Assembly (NCBI GenBank): GCA_938045315.1
Contig: CALINM010000207.1
Location: 1-16,287 of the forward strand
Length of the DNA stretch: 16,287 nucleotides
Reading direction: 5' to 3'
From: an uncultured bacterium
GTDB lineage: Bacteria; CALINM01
The position numbers and the translations under genes are program-made. Of this stretch, positions 7,935 through 16,287 are shown in pieces. The notes under the pieces were generated by a model, which had not been told where the DNA came from, did no database searches, and saw only the letters and a list, made by a program, of their open reading frames with translations. Each line of letters starts with the position of its first letter. Position 1 is the first letter of the stretch.

Positions 7935-8986
7935 TCATTACTCATCTTAATAAGTTTTTCTAATTTTGCTATAGCTTTACCTGAATCTATAACAGATTGG
8001 GCATATTCGATGCCTTCTTTTATTGTGGTGGCCTTTCCAGCTACGTAAAAAGCTGCTCCTGCATTTAAAACAACTATAGCGCGTTTAGCCCCTCTTTCTT
8101 TACCTGTTAGAATATCTTTTATTATATTGGCATTATCAGTTGCATTACCACCTCTTAGTTCTGAAAAACTATAAATCGGCATGTTAAAATGAGTGGGGTT
8201 TATATAATAAGTTTTTACCTGATTGTTCTTTAATTCTGCTACGTAGGTATCTTTTGTAACTGTTATCTCATCCATACCATCCATACCATGAACAACCATT
8301 GCTCTTTTTGTTCCCAATCTTTGTAAAACGTAAGCAAGAGTCTCACAGAGTTCTTCTTTATATACCCCCAATACCTGGTATTTTGCATTAGCTGGATTAG
8401 TAAGAGGTCCTAAAATATTAAATATGGTTCTTATACCAATTTCTCTTCTTGGACCTATTGCATGTTTCATTGCTCCATGAAAGGTTGGTGCAAATAAAAA
8501 ACCTATACCTATTTTTCTAATGCACTTTGCTACCGTTTCAGGTGTAGCTTCGATATTTACACCTAATTCTTTTAATACATCGGCACTACCACATACACTG
8601 GATACAGAACGATTCCCATGCTTTGCAACTGTTATACCTCCTCCTGCTACTACAAAAGCAGTAGCAGTTGAAATATTAAATGTTAGTGTGCCATCTCCCC
8701 CAGTTCCACAGGTGTCAATAATTGTTTCTCTATCAATGTTTATATCATCCCTGTCTAAATCAAGTGCAACTCCTTCTATTGGTATTTTTGTTGCCCTTTG
8801 TCTCATGACTTTTGCAGCACCTACTATTTCATCAATTGTTTCCCCTTTCATCCTGAGGGCAGTAATGAAAGAACCAATTTGAGCTTGTGTAGCTTCTCCA
8901 GACATAATTTCTTCCATAACCTGCATCATTTCTTCTTCTTCCAAGTCTATTTTATCTACAACTTTGTGGATAGCTTCTCGTATCAT
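7931..8986 (-). CDS. trpD: Anthranilate phosphoribosyltransferase
   Basis: This enzyme joins anthranilate to PRPP to give phosphoribosylanthranilate, the second dedicated step. At 351 residues it is the free-standing form, not fused to TrpG. Visible are the PRPP and metal loop DTCGTGGDG (91-99), FNISTA (103-108), KHGNRSVSS (122-130), [10 protein letters not shown] (133-142), the FLFAP segment, [15 protein letters not shown] and the [12 protein letters not shown] loop. An acidic run near residue 80 ([10 protein letters not shown]) makes the segment before the glycine loop slightly longer than usual. A GGAGG Shine-Dalgarno lies 8 bases before the ATG, which overlaps the trpG stop as ATGA. PRPP use here parallels that of HisG, the partner of the upstream hisZ. 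Confidence 0.97.
   Translation of the reverse strand: MIREAIHKVVDKIDLEEEEMMQVMEEIMSGEATQAQIGSFITALRMKGETIDEIVGAAKVMRQRATKIPIEGVALDLDRDDINIDRETIIDTCGTGGDGTLTFNISTATAFVVAGGGITVAKHGNRSVSSVCGSADVLKELGVNIEATPETVAKCIRKIGIGFLFAPTFHGAMKHAIGPRREIGIRTIFNILGPLTNPANAKYQVLGVYKEELCETLAYVLQRLGTKRAMVVHGMDGMDEITVTKDTYVAELKNNQVKTYYINPTHFNMPIYSFSELRGGNATDNANIIKDILTGKERGAKRAIVVLNAGAAFYVAGKATTIKEGIEYAQSVIDSGKAIAKLEKLIKMSNE
8644..8667 (-). other. Potential RNA hairpin inside trpD
   Basis: On the transcribed strand the arms CTGCTACT and AGTAGCAG enclose GCTTTTGT. A further G-U and C-G pair would extend the stem to 10 pairs with a UUUU loop. It falls in the codons for ATAFVVAG after the PRPP loop. Alternating Ala/Val codons could create this by chance, so function is doubtful. 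Confidence 0.25.
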
Positions 8987-9573
8987 ATTTTTTTCCTCCA
9001 GAAAATTTTTGAAATATTAATAAAGTTTTTAAGAATCTTTTTGCCTTCCCTTGTAAGTATTGATTCGGGATGAAACTGAATGCCCTCTATGACAAAATTT
9101 TTATGCCTTATTCCCATAATTTCACCATCTACAGTCCAGGCAGAAATAATAAATTCCTTTGTTAAACTCTCTCGCTTAATTGCCAGTGAGTGGTATCTTG
9201 TTGCCTCAAAGGGGTTTTCTATATGGTGAAAAATGGTTCTACCATCATGGAAAATTAATGATGTTTTTCCGTGCATGAGGCATTTTGCTTTAACTATTTC
9301 GCCACCAAAAGCATAACCAATGGATTGATGTCCAAGACAAACTCCTAAAATTGGAATTTTTCCAGCAAAATATCTTATAACTTCTACAGATATACCTGCT
9401 TCTTTTGGAGAACAGGGACCTGGCGAGATGACAATCATTTCTGGTGCTAATTGTTCTATTTCCTTTAATGTAATTTCATCATTTCTGAATACTATTACTT
9501 CTTCTCCTAACTCTCCAAAATACTGAACAAGATTATAAGTGAAAGAGTCATAATTATCTATCATTAGGAGCAT
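8983..9573 (-). CDS. trpG: Anthranilate synthase glutamine amidotransferase component
   Basis: A class I glutamine amidotransferase that supplies ammonia from glutamine to TrpE. At 196 residues it is a stand-alone subunit. The catalytic triad is complete: C79 in GVCLGHQ, and H168 and E170 in QFHPES. The oxyanion segment ISPGPCSP (49-56) and the N-terminal [15 protein letters not shown] are typical of TrpG/PabA. An ideal AGGAGG lies 6 bases before the ATG. It follows trpE by 15 bases and overlaps trpD by 4. TrpG proteins can also serve 4-aminobenzoate synthase; with folC further down the same unit a dual TrpG/PabA role is possible, but nothing in the sequence proves it. Confidence 0.97.
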   Translation of the reverse strand: MLLMIDNYDSFTYNLVQYFGELGEEVIVFRNDEITLKEIEQLAPEMIVISPGPCSPKEAGISVEVIRYFAGKIPILGVCLGHQSIGYAFGGEIVKAKCLMHGKTSLIFHDGRTIFHHIENPFEATRYHSLAIKRESLTKEFIISAWTVDGEIMGIRHKNFVIEGIQFHPESILTREGKKILKNFINISKIFWRKKI

Positions 9574-9588
9574 TATATTCCTCCTGTA

Positions 9589-11025
9589 CTATCCAAGAAT
9601 ATCCTGTAAATCAGTAATAGATTTCATTAATGCCATTGCTTTATTTAGAGTTTCATTGTATTCATTTTCAGGAATGGAATCTGCCACTATTCCTGCTCCA
9701 GATTGTATATACACTGCCTTACCCTTTTTTAACATTGTTCTTATAGTTATACAAAAATCCATGTTCCCATTAAAACCAAAATAACCAACTCCACCGGCGT
9801 AAAACTCCCTTTTTAAAGATTCTAATTCTTCTATTATTTCCATAGCTCTAATTTTTGGTGCACCTGTTACTGTACCAGCTGGAAAAGTAGCTTTAAAAAC
9901 ATCAAAAGCATCCATTCCTTCTTTAAGCAGTCCTTTTACAGAAGATACTATATGCATAACATGAGAGTATTTTTCTATAATCATAAAATCTGGAACAGTA
10001 ACTGAACCAGTTTTAGCAATCCTACCAATATCATTTCTACCAAGATCAACAAGCATAACATGTTCAGCACATTCTTTTTTATCGTTAAGTAGTTCTTCTT
10101 CTAAAAATTTATCTTCTTCTAATGTTTTACCTCTTTTTCTTGTACCTGCGATAGGTCTTACTTCTACCTCATTATTTTCGAGCCTAACTAATATTTCAGG
10201 TGATGAACCAATTAGATTATAATCACCAAAATCGAGGAAGAACATATATGGTGAAGGATTAATGACTCTTAGGGCACGATATAAATCTAGGCCATCTGCT
10301 GTTACATCTGCTTTAAATCTCTGAGATAAAACAACCTGTATTATATCTCCATTACAAATATATTCTTTCGCTTTTACGATCATACTTTCAAAATCTTTCT
10401 TTTCCGTAAGGTTTTTAATATTTCCTATGGAGAATTTAACTTTTTTAAGTTTTATTATAGGACTTTTCAAAATATCGTAAATTTTACTTAGTTCTGAGAT
10501 ATCCCTTCTATGAGGAGCATAGGAAGGTTTGTTTGAGTAATTTAAACTTACAAGTGTCATTTTATGAGTGAAATTGTCAAATATAACAAGCTTTTTAGGG
10601 ATTATGAAAAACATATCAAAGATGCCTAATTTGTAGGGAGATATATTGGGAAGCTTTTCAAAAAATCTTATCATATCATATCCAACATAACCAACAGCAC
10701 CACCAGAAAATCTAAGTTCTTCCATTGCTTTATGGGGCATAAAATTTTTCATAAAATCTCGTAATACTTCAAAGGGATTTTCAGTAAAAAATTGTTCATT
10801 AATATCACCTTCTATAATGACTTTTTTGCCCTTTGATTTAAAGGTACAAAGAGGATCAAATCCTATGAAAGAGTATCTACCAAGCCTACCAGCAGATTCC
10901 ACGCTTTCTAATAGGAAAGAGGGTTTGTCTGGATACGCAGTTTTCAATTTATAATAACAAGATAAGGGAGTATCAAGATCTGCAAGGTGAGTTTTGAAAA
11001 AGGGATAGACATACATTTTTTTCAT
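9589..11025 (-). CDS. trpE: Anthranilate synthase component I
   Basis: The chorismate-binding subunit that, with ammonia from TrpG, makes anthranilate and pyruvate, the entry step to tryptophan. At 478 residues it has normal length. The N-terminal regulatory motif LLESVE (38-43) is present, with S41 at the position of the tryptophan-contacting serine of enterobacterial TrpE, and NPSPYM occurs in the middle of the protein. Feedback inhibition by tryptophan is therefore likely. The catalytic half shows GSSPEILVR, RPIAGTRKRG, DLGRNDIGR, FPAGTVTGAPKIRAMEII, GGVGYFGFNG and SGAGIVADS. The regulatory motifs and trp context favour TrpE over PabB. It begins 15 bases after purA. Unlike trpG it has no recognisable Shine-Dalgarno, and a second in-frame ATG is present at codon 4. 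Confidence 0.97.
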   Translation of the reverse strand: MKKMYVYPFFKTHLADLDTPLSCYYKLKTAYPDKPSFLLESVESAGRLGRYSFIGFDPLCTFKSKGKKVIIEGDINEQFFTENPFEVLRDFMKNFMPHKAMEELRFSGGAVGYVGYDMIRFFEKLPNISPYKLGIFDMFFIIPKKLVIFDNFTHKMTLVSLNYSNKPSYAPHRRDISELSKIYDILKSPIIKLKKVKFSIGNIKNLTEKKDFESMIVKAKEYICNGDIIQVVLSQRFKADVTADGLDLYRALRVINPSPYMFFLDFGDYNLIGSSPEILVRLENNEVEVRPIAGTRKRGKTLEEDKFLEEELLNDKKECAEHVMLVDLGRNDIGRIAKTGSVTVPDFMIIEKYSHVMHIVSSVKGLLKEGMDAFDVFKATFPAGTVTGAPKIRAMEIIEELESLKREFYAGGVGYFGFNGNMDFCITIRTMLKKGKAVYIQSGAGIVADSIPENEYNETLNKAMALMKSITDLQDILG

Positions 11026-11040
11026 TTAACTGCAGTAAAA
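11025..11040. repeat. Imperfect dyad filling the purA-trpE gap
   Basis: TTTAACTGCAGTAAAA contains the perfect 8-bp palindrome ACTGCAGT flanked by one mismatch and then TTT/AAA on either side. It covers the whole gap between purA and trpE, including the first base of the trpE start codon. A regulator site is possible, but the element is short and does not resemble the CTAG-centred TrpR box. Confidence 0.25.
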
Positions 11041-12330
<1,290 letters not shown>

Positions 12331-13584
12331 TTACTCCTTCCCCTGATTATGGAAAAACTCTTGTGTAAATTTTTTAAAAAAGTTATCTAAGGACATTTTT
12401 TTTGTCTCGTTATTCTTACAATTTGTTACAGTCAAACTTATATTATCCTCTAAAATTAGAATATAATCAAACCTGTTTTTTTGGAGCCCTTTTTTTCTTA
12501 CCTTTGTCAAAAGAGTAACTCGGATTTCATTATTTTGTAAATACTGTGCAATACTTAAAAGGGTCTTCATATTATCATTTTTCGTAACTAATGCAACCTC
12601 AATGTTTTTAGGCCGAAGAATACAGTTTGAAAGAGCAATAATGTCTATTGCAAACCCTGTAGCTGAAGTGTTATTTATTCCAAACTGTTTTAGCAATTTA
12701 TTATATCTTCCACCAGTTATTATTTCTTTCATCTTTCCAGAATTATCTTTTAAATATCCATCAAATACAATCCCACTGTGGTATTCAAGCCCCCTTACTT
12801 CACCTAAATCAAAATAAATTTTATTGCCTAATGTGATATTTATAAATTCGCTTAGTTGTATTAGTTCGTTAAGATTTGGTGTTATGAAAGGAATGGGAAA
12901 TTTTTTTTGAATATCCTTAAGAAGTTTTTCATCACCACAAAGAAGTGGCAATTCGATAATAAAACTTTTTATAGCTTTATCAACATTTAATGGGGACACT
13001 ATTTTTTCAATTTTACTTATATCACGATTAATAAATGCCTGTTTTAATTCTAAATTTTTATATAAACCAGATTTATTAAGGAGCTTTCTTAAAATTTGAT
13101 TGTCATTAAAATACATTTTAATCTTTTCTTTTAAATTAAGGTTTTTAGTTATTTCGTTAATTATTAATAGTATTTCTTGTTCAGCTTTTATATCTTCAAT
13201 ACCAATTATTTCAACTCCAGCATGATGTATTTCCCTTGGATTAGCAAAAAAGCTAGCTGGATTTCTCAAAACTGAACCAAAATAACATAACTTTATTGGT
13301 AAATTTCGGCAAAAATCTTTGTAAGATGCTATTATTCTTACGATCTGAGGGGTAAAATCAAATCTAAAACAAGCGGTCCTGTTCTCATAGGGGTCAATAA
13401 AATTAAAAACGTGACTTTCTTCTTCCCCACTAAATGTGTAAGTTTTTAAAAACTCTACTGAGGATGTTATAATAGGTCTATATCCATAAGCTAAAAAAGA
13501 TTCATAAAGTTTGTGTTGTACAAAATAAAAGACCTCCGCCTCATCAGGCAGGAGGTCTTTGAACCCCTTGGGTAGTTTAAACAT
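12331..13584 (-). CDS. hisZ: ATP phosphoribosyltransferase regulatory subunit HisZ
   Basis: A catalytically inactive histidyl-tRNA-synthetase paralogue that binds short-form HisG, activates the first histidine step and mediates histidine feedback. At 417 residues it has a class II synthetase-like core. Visible are GFKDLLPDEAE (7-17), the motif-2 region FRFDFTPQIVRI (73-84) in place of the synthetase LRPEGT, YFGSVLRN (101-108) and REIHHAGVEIIG (117-128), and the histidine-pocket-like RGLEYHSGIVFDGY. The motif-3 arginine typical of true HisRS is not seen (GFAIDIIALS). The last 80 or so residues (from VALVTKN) resemble a reduced anticodon-binding domain. It starts 1 base after the serA stop, with only a weak AGAGA upstream. 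A strong hairpin lies in codons 9-19. HisG is not in this window and should exist elsewhere in the short form. Confidence 0.9.
   Translation of the reverse strand: MFKLPKGFKDLLPDEAEVFYFVQHKLYESFLAYGYRPIITSSVEFLKTYTFSGEEESHVFNFIDPYENRTACFRFDFTPQIVRIIASYKDFCRNLPIKLCYFGSVLRNPASFFANPREIHHAGVEIIGIEDIKAEQEILLIINEITKNLNLKEKIKMYFNDNQILRKLLNKSGLYKNLELKQAFINRDISKIEKIVSPLNVDKAIKSFIIELPLLCGDEKLLKDIQKKFPIPFITPNLNELIQLSEFINITLGNKIYFDLGEVRGLEYHSGIVFDGYLKDNSGKMKEIITGGRYNKLLKQFGINNTSATGFAIDIIALSNCILRPKNIEVALVTKNDNMKTLLSIAQYLQNNEIRVTLLTKVRKKGLQKNRFDYILILEDNISLTVTNCKNNETKKMSLDNFFKKFTQEFFHNQGKE
13521..13560 (-). promoter_or_regulatory. Terminator-like stem-loop with U-tract inside hisZ codons 9-21
   Basis: On the transcribed strand, AAAGACCTCC then (after one bulged T) GCCT pairs with AGGC then GGAGGTCTTT, around a GATG loop. 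This gives 14 pairs with one bulge. The 3' arm runs directly into TTTATTTTG, so the whole has the shape of an intrinsic terminator. It begins 24 bases after the hisZ start codon, in frame. The codons used here (CTC, CTG, GCG, GTC) are G/C-ending in an AT-rich gene. The structure is seen directly; a role in attenuation or in hisZ translation is inferred. Confidence 0.5.
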
Positions 13585-13585
13585 T

Positions 13586-15178
13586 CTAAATCTCTATATA
13601 ATTTACTGATATTATATTTGGTAATTTTGACATCTCTTCAAGAACCGTTTTATCAACGGGCTGATCCACATGTAGAATTGAAATTGCTGTTCCACCAGCT
13701 TTATCTCTACCCCAGCTCATGCTACCAATATTAATATTTAATCTACCAAGTGTTGTACCTATATTGCCAATTACACCGGGTTTATCGTAGTTATAAAGCA
13801 TTAAAATATGCCCCTCAGGCACAGATTCGACATAAAAATTATTTATTCTCACAATTCTTGGTTCTCTTCCAAAAATTGTACCCATCATAGTCAGGGTGTC
13901 TTTATCTGTCTTAACAGATACTGTGATTAGGTTGTTAAAATCTTTTATGGATGTCGATTTTGATTCAGCGATATTCATACCCCTCTCTTTAGCAATCAGT
14001 GGAGCATTAACATAATTTACTTCTCCCGATTCCATTACTTTTGAAAAGAATCCCTTTAAAAAGGCGATAGTAAGAACACTGGTGTTCTTTTCAGCAATAT
14101 CACCACTGTATTCGATCTGTACATTTTTGATTGCCCCCTTCAATATTTGTGGAACAAAAGCACCAATACCTTCGTTAAGCTTGAGAAAAGGTTCAAAAAA
14201 GCTTAGCTCTTCACTTGTGAGAGAAGGAACATTTACAGCATTTACAATAACACCTCTTTCTAAGTAATCTACAATCTGTTCAGCAATAGCAATTGAAACA
14301 TTTACCTGTGCTTCCTCTGTAGAAGCTCCTAAATGGGGTGTACATATAAAATTATCTAAGGTAAGTAATGGGTTAGAGGGATCTACTGGCTCTTTCTCAA
14401 ATACATCAAAAGCAGCTCCAGCAACCTTCTTTGAAAGTAGTGCTTCATAAAGATCCTTTTCATTTACAAGACCCCCACGGGCACAGTTAATTATATAAAC
14501 ACCATTTTTCATCTTTGCAATACTTTCTTTGTTTATCATATTTTTGGTCTCTTCGAGCAAAGGTACATGTATTGTAATATAATGAGAGCGCTCATATAAT
14601 TCATCTAATGATACCAGTTCAACACCCTTTTTAGCTGCTAATTCTTCTGTAAGATAGGGGTCATAGGCAATAACATTCATTTTTAGACCCCTGGCTCTAT
14701 CGGCCACTATGGAACCAATATTACCAAGCCCAATTATACCAAGGGTTTTATTATAAAGCTCCCTTCCCATAAATTTACTTTTCTCCCATTTCCCGGACTT
14801 TACAGATTGAGTTGCTTGTGGAATATGTCTTGTTAATGCCATCATTAATGCTATGGTATGTTCAGCAGTAGTTATAGTGTTTCCACCGGGTGTATTCATT
14901 ACAACTATACCACGTTTTGTTGCAGAAGGGACATCTATGTTATCAACACCAATACCAGCTCTACCAATTACTTTTAAATTAACCCCTTTTTCAATAACTT
15001 CTTTGTCCACTTTGGTTGCACTTCTTACAGCGAGGGCATGAAAATCTCCAATAATAGAGAGCAATTCTTCCCTTGTTATTTTATTTTTAATAACAGCTTC
15101 TATTTTTTTTGAACTTTTAAGTATTTTTGCACCTTCCTCGGATATTCCATCACAAACAAGTACTTTATAAGTAGTCAT
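13586..15178 (-). CDS. serA: D-3-phosphoglycerate dehydrogenase
   Basis: An NAD-dependent enzyme that oxidises 3-phosphoglycerate to 3-phosphohydroxypyruvate, the first step of the phosphorylated serine pathway. At 530 residues it is the long form with three parts. The first is a catalytic substrate/NAD core (about 1-315), with GRAGIGVDNID, the Rossmann motif GLGNIGSIVADRARG, NCARGGLVNE carrying the catalytic arginine, and PHLGASTEEAQ with the catalytic histidine. An intervening ASB domain (about 320-450) follows, and then a C-terminal ACT domain (about 456-530: MLYNYDKPGVIGNIG, then NINIGSMSWGR). The ACT domain is the usual serine-feedback site. A perfect AGGAGG lies 6 bases before the ATG, overlapping the stop region of the aminotransferase gene 10 bases upstream, which supports the start. 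Confidence 0.97.
   Translation of the reverse strand: MTTYKVLVCDGISEEGAKILKSSKKIEAVIKNKITREELLSIIGDFHALAVRSATKVDKEVIEKGVNLKVIGRAGIGVDNIDVPSATKRGIVVMNTPGGNTITTAEHTIALMMALTRHIPQATQSVKSGKWEKSKFMGRELYNKTLGIIGLGNIGSIVADRARGLKMNVIAYDPYLTEELAAKKGVELVSLDELYERSHYITIHVPLLEETKNMINKESIAKMKNGVYIINCARGGLVNEKDLYEALLSKKVAGAAFDVFEKEPVDPSNPLLTLDNFICTPHLGASTEEAQVNVSIAIAEQIVDYLERGVIVNAVNVPSLTSEELSFFEPFLKLNEGIGAFVPQILKGAIKNVQIEYSGDIAEKNTSVLTIAFLKGFFSKVMESGEVNYVNAPLIAKERGMNIAESKSTSIKDFNNLITVSVKTDKDTLTMMGTIFGREPRIVRINNFYVESVPEGHILMLYNYDKPGVIGNIGTTLGRLNINIGSMSWGRDKAGGTAISILHVDQPVDKTVLEEMSKLPNIISVNYIEI
14072..14089. repeat. Near-palindromic dyad inside serA
   Basis: AAGAACAC and GTGTTCTT are perfect 8-bp inverted arms separated by TG. 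The site lies in the ASB-domain coding region of serA. It has operator-like symmetry but no other supporting evidence, so it may be chance. Confidence 0.25.
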
Positions 15179-15188
15179 TGCTAACCTC

Positions 15189-16287
15189 CTACTCAGCTAA
15201 TATTTCCATTGCTTTTTTAACACCTGAACCAAAGTCAAAAGTATGTCCAAGAGTTTTCAAAGCAAATTCGATGGCAGATACAGCAATTATTATGTCAAAT
15301 CTATCGTAATAACCTAAATGAGCAATTCTAAAAATTTTACCCTTTGCCTGATCCTGACCACCTGTTATTGTAACATTGAGTTTATCTCTACAATATTTTA
15401 CAATTTTTCCTGCATCCATACCTTCTGGCGCATAAACAGCTGTTACTGCGTTACTTGGTGAATCTGGAGCAAAAAGCTTTAATCCTATTGCTTTCATTGC
15501 TTCTCTTGTTGCTTTTGCTAAGGTCTCATGCCTTTTATAAATATTTTCTAAACCTTCTTCTTTCATGCTTTTTAGAACTTCTTTTAAGCCAATAATTAAA
15601 GATACTGCTGGAGTATAAGCAGTTTGATTTTCTTTTATATTTTTTAGTTCCTTTTTAAAGTCAAAATAAAATTTAGGTAATTTAGAATTTTCAACAAATT
15701 TCCATGCCTTATCTGAAAGACCTGCAAAGGCAAGCCCGGGTGGAAGCATAAGCGCTTTTTGAGAACCCGTTATCAAAATATCTATACCCCACTCATCCAT
15801 GGGTAAAGGAAAAACACCCACCCCAGTTATACCATCTACCACTAATATTGTATTTTCATAATTTCTAACAATATCAGCAATTTCCTTTGTAGGATGCATA
15901 ACACCCGTTGAAGTCTCACTTGCTTGAATAAAAACTGCTTTAATATCTGGTTCAGCATCTAAAGCCTTTTTAATGTCAGAAGGATTAACTGCTTTACCCC
16001 ATTCAACTTTAATAACGCGAGCATCTATGCCATAGGCTTTACATATATTATTCCACCTTTCGCCAAATTTACCGCCATCTACTACAAGTGCTTTATCACC
16101 AGGTGAGAGGGTATTAGTAACGGCACCTTCCATTGCCCCTGTGCCTGAGGCTGCAAAAATAAGCACTTCATTTTTTGTGCCAAATAAGTATTTTAATCCT
16201 TCTCTTACTTCTTCCATCACAGGTATAAACTCTGGCGCTCTGTGGTGGATAATAGGTTTTGCCATTTCTAATAAAGTGTCTGGGGAA
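15189..16287 (-). CDS. Class V aminotransferase (serine-pyruvate/alanine-glyoxylate type), N-terminus beyond window edge
   Basis: A PLP-dependent fold-type I aminotransferase. The frame stays open to the window edge, and the codons before the apparent ATG at 16265 read SPDTLLE, which joins MAKPIIHHR exactly as in the family's conserved N-terminus. The real start is therefore upstream, probably only a few residues outside the window. Numbering from that internal Met, visible motifs are AASGTGAMEGA (38-48) for PLP phosphate binding, QASETSTGV (114-122), the PLP-pyridine aspartate D144 in VVDGITGVG, the Schiff-base lysine K170 in TGSQKALMLPPG, and a C-terminal RIAHLGYYDRFD. Position 10 bases upstream of serA suggests it provides the phosphohydroxypyruvate-to-phosphoserine transamination, or a serine/glyoxylate reaction. 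It is of the serine-pyruvate subfamily, not classic SerC. Substrate choice cannot be read from the sequence. Confidence 0.88.
   Translation of the reverse strand, partial: SPDTLLEMAKPIIHHRAPEFIPVMEEVREGLKYLFGTKNEVLIFAASGTGAMEGAVTNTLSPGDKALVVDGGKFGERWNNICKAYGIDARVIKVEWGKAVNPSDIKKALDAEPDIKAVFIQASETSTGVMHPTKEIADIVRNYENTILVVDGITGVGVFPLPMDEWGIDILITGSQKALMLPPGLAFAGLSDKAWKFVENSKLPKFYFDFKKELKNIKENQTAYTPAVSLIIGLKEVLKSMKEEGLENIYKRHETLAKATREAMKAIGLKLFAPDSPSNAVTAVYAPEGMDAGKIVKYCRDKLNVTITGGQDQAKGKIFRIAHLGYYDRFDIIIAVSAIEFALKTLGHTFDFGSGVKKAMEILAE

Noticed and set aside
8268-8288. Short tandem repeat of GGTATGGAT on the trpD coding strand
   Set aside because: It encodes the GMDGMD part of the normal TrpD HGxDGxDE loop. 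Two copies of a 9-base unit explained by protein sequence are not a repeat element.
8520-8882. 120-codon plus-strand open frame opposite trpD
   Set aside because: It is antisense to a full-length, motif-complete trpD, has low-complexity composition and no ribosome site.
12331-13584. Histidyl-tRNA synthetase (hisS) as the identity of this gene
   Set aside because: Motif 2 reads FRFDFTPQ instead of LRPEGT and the motif-3 arginine region is degenerate. Together with the purA neighbour, this fits HisZ.

Overview
The window is about 16.3 kb of AT-rich DNA, roughly one third G+C by eye. It carries fourteen protein genes, all on the minus strand, with almost no non-coding sequence. Reading in the direction of transcription (right to left) the order is: class V aminotransferase (5' end cut by the window), serA, hisZ, purA, trpE, trpG, trpD, trpC, trpF, trpB, trpA, a GAF/HD-GYP protein, a metallo-beta-lactamase-fold phosphodiesterase-like protein, folC, and lptD (3' end cut by the window). 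Gaps between genes are at most 15 bases, and from trpG to lptD every junction overlaps. It therefore reads as the middle of one long transcription unit. No promoter, RNA gene, mobile element or CRISPR is visible, and no stretch over 300 bases lacks a gene.

The organism is a diderm: lptD encodes the outer-membrane LPS translocon and starts with a signal peptide. It makes its own serine, tryptophan, histidine, AMP and folate, and has HD-GYP-type c-di-GMP signalling. Low G+C, a full trpEGDCFBA set with separate single-function enzymes, and the serA-hisZ-purA order suggest a Deferribacterota-like bacterium (Deferribacter/Calditerrivibrio type). This is an inference from general knowledge, not a database match.

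Region by region: 15189-16287 and 13586-15178 are the first two steps of the phosphorylated serine pathway (the aminotransferase role is inferred). 12331-13584 is the regulatory subunit for the first histidine enzyme. 11041-12327 is the committed step to AMP. 4550-11025 is the complete chorismate-to-tryptophan pathway. 2658-4560 is a two-gene signalling block, probably nucleotide second-messenger hydrolases. 1391-2686 makes folylpolyglutamates, and 1-1407 is the N-terminal two thirds or so of LptD.

The biosynthetic genes share metabolites. Serine is the second substrate of TrpB and the main one-carbon donor to the folates that FolC retains in the cell. PRPP is used by TrpD and by HisG, which HisZ activates; PurA supplies adenine nucleotide, and ATP is the other HisG substrate.

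The most striking unexplained element is a 14-bp GC-rich stem-loop followed by a U-rich tract inside codons 9-19 of hisZ (13521-13560). It looks like an intrinsic terminator sitting inside a reading frame and could act as an attenuator for the genes downstream.
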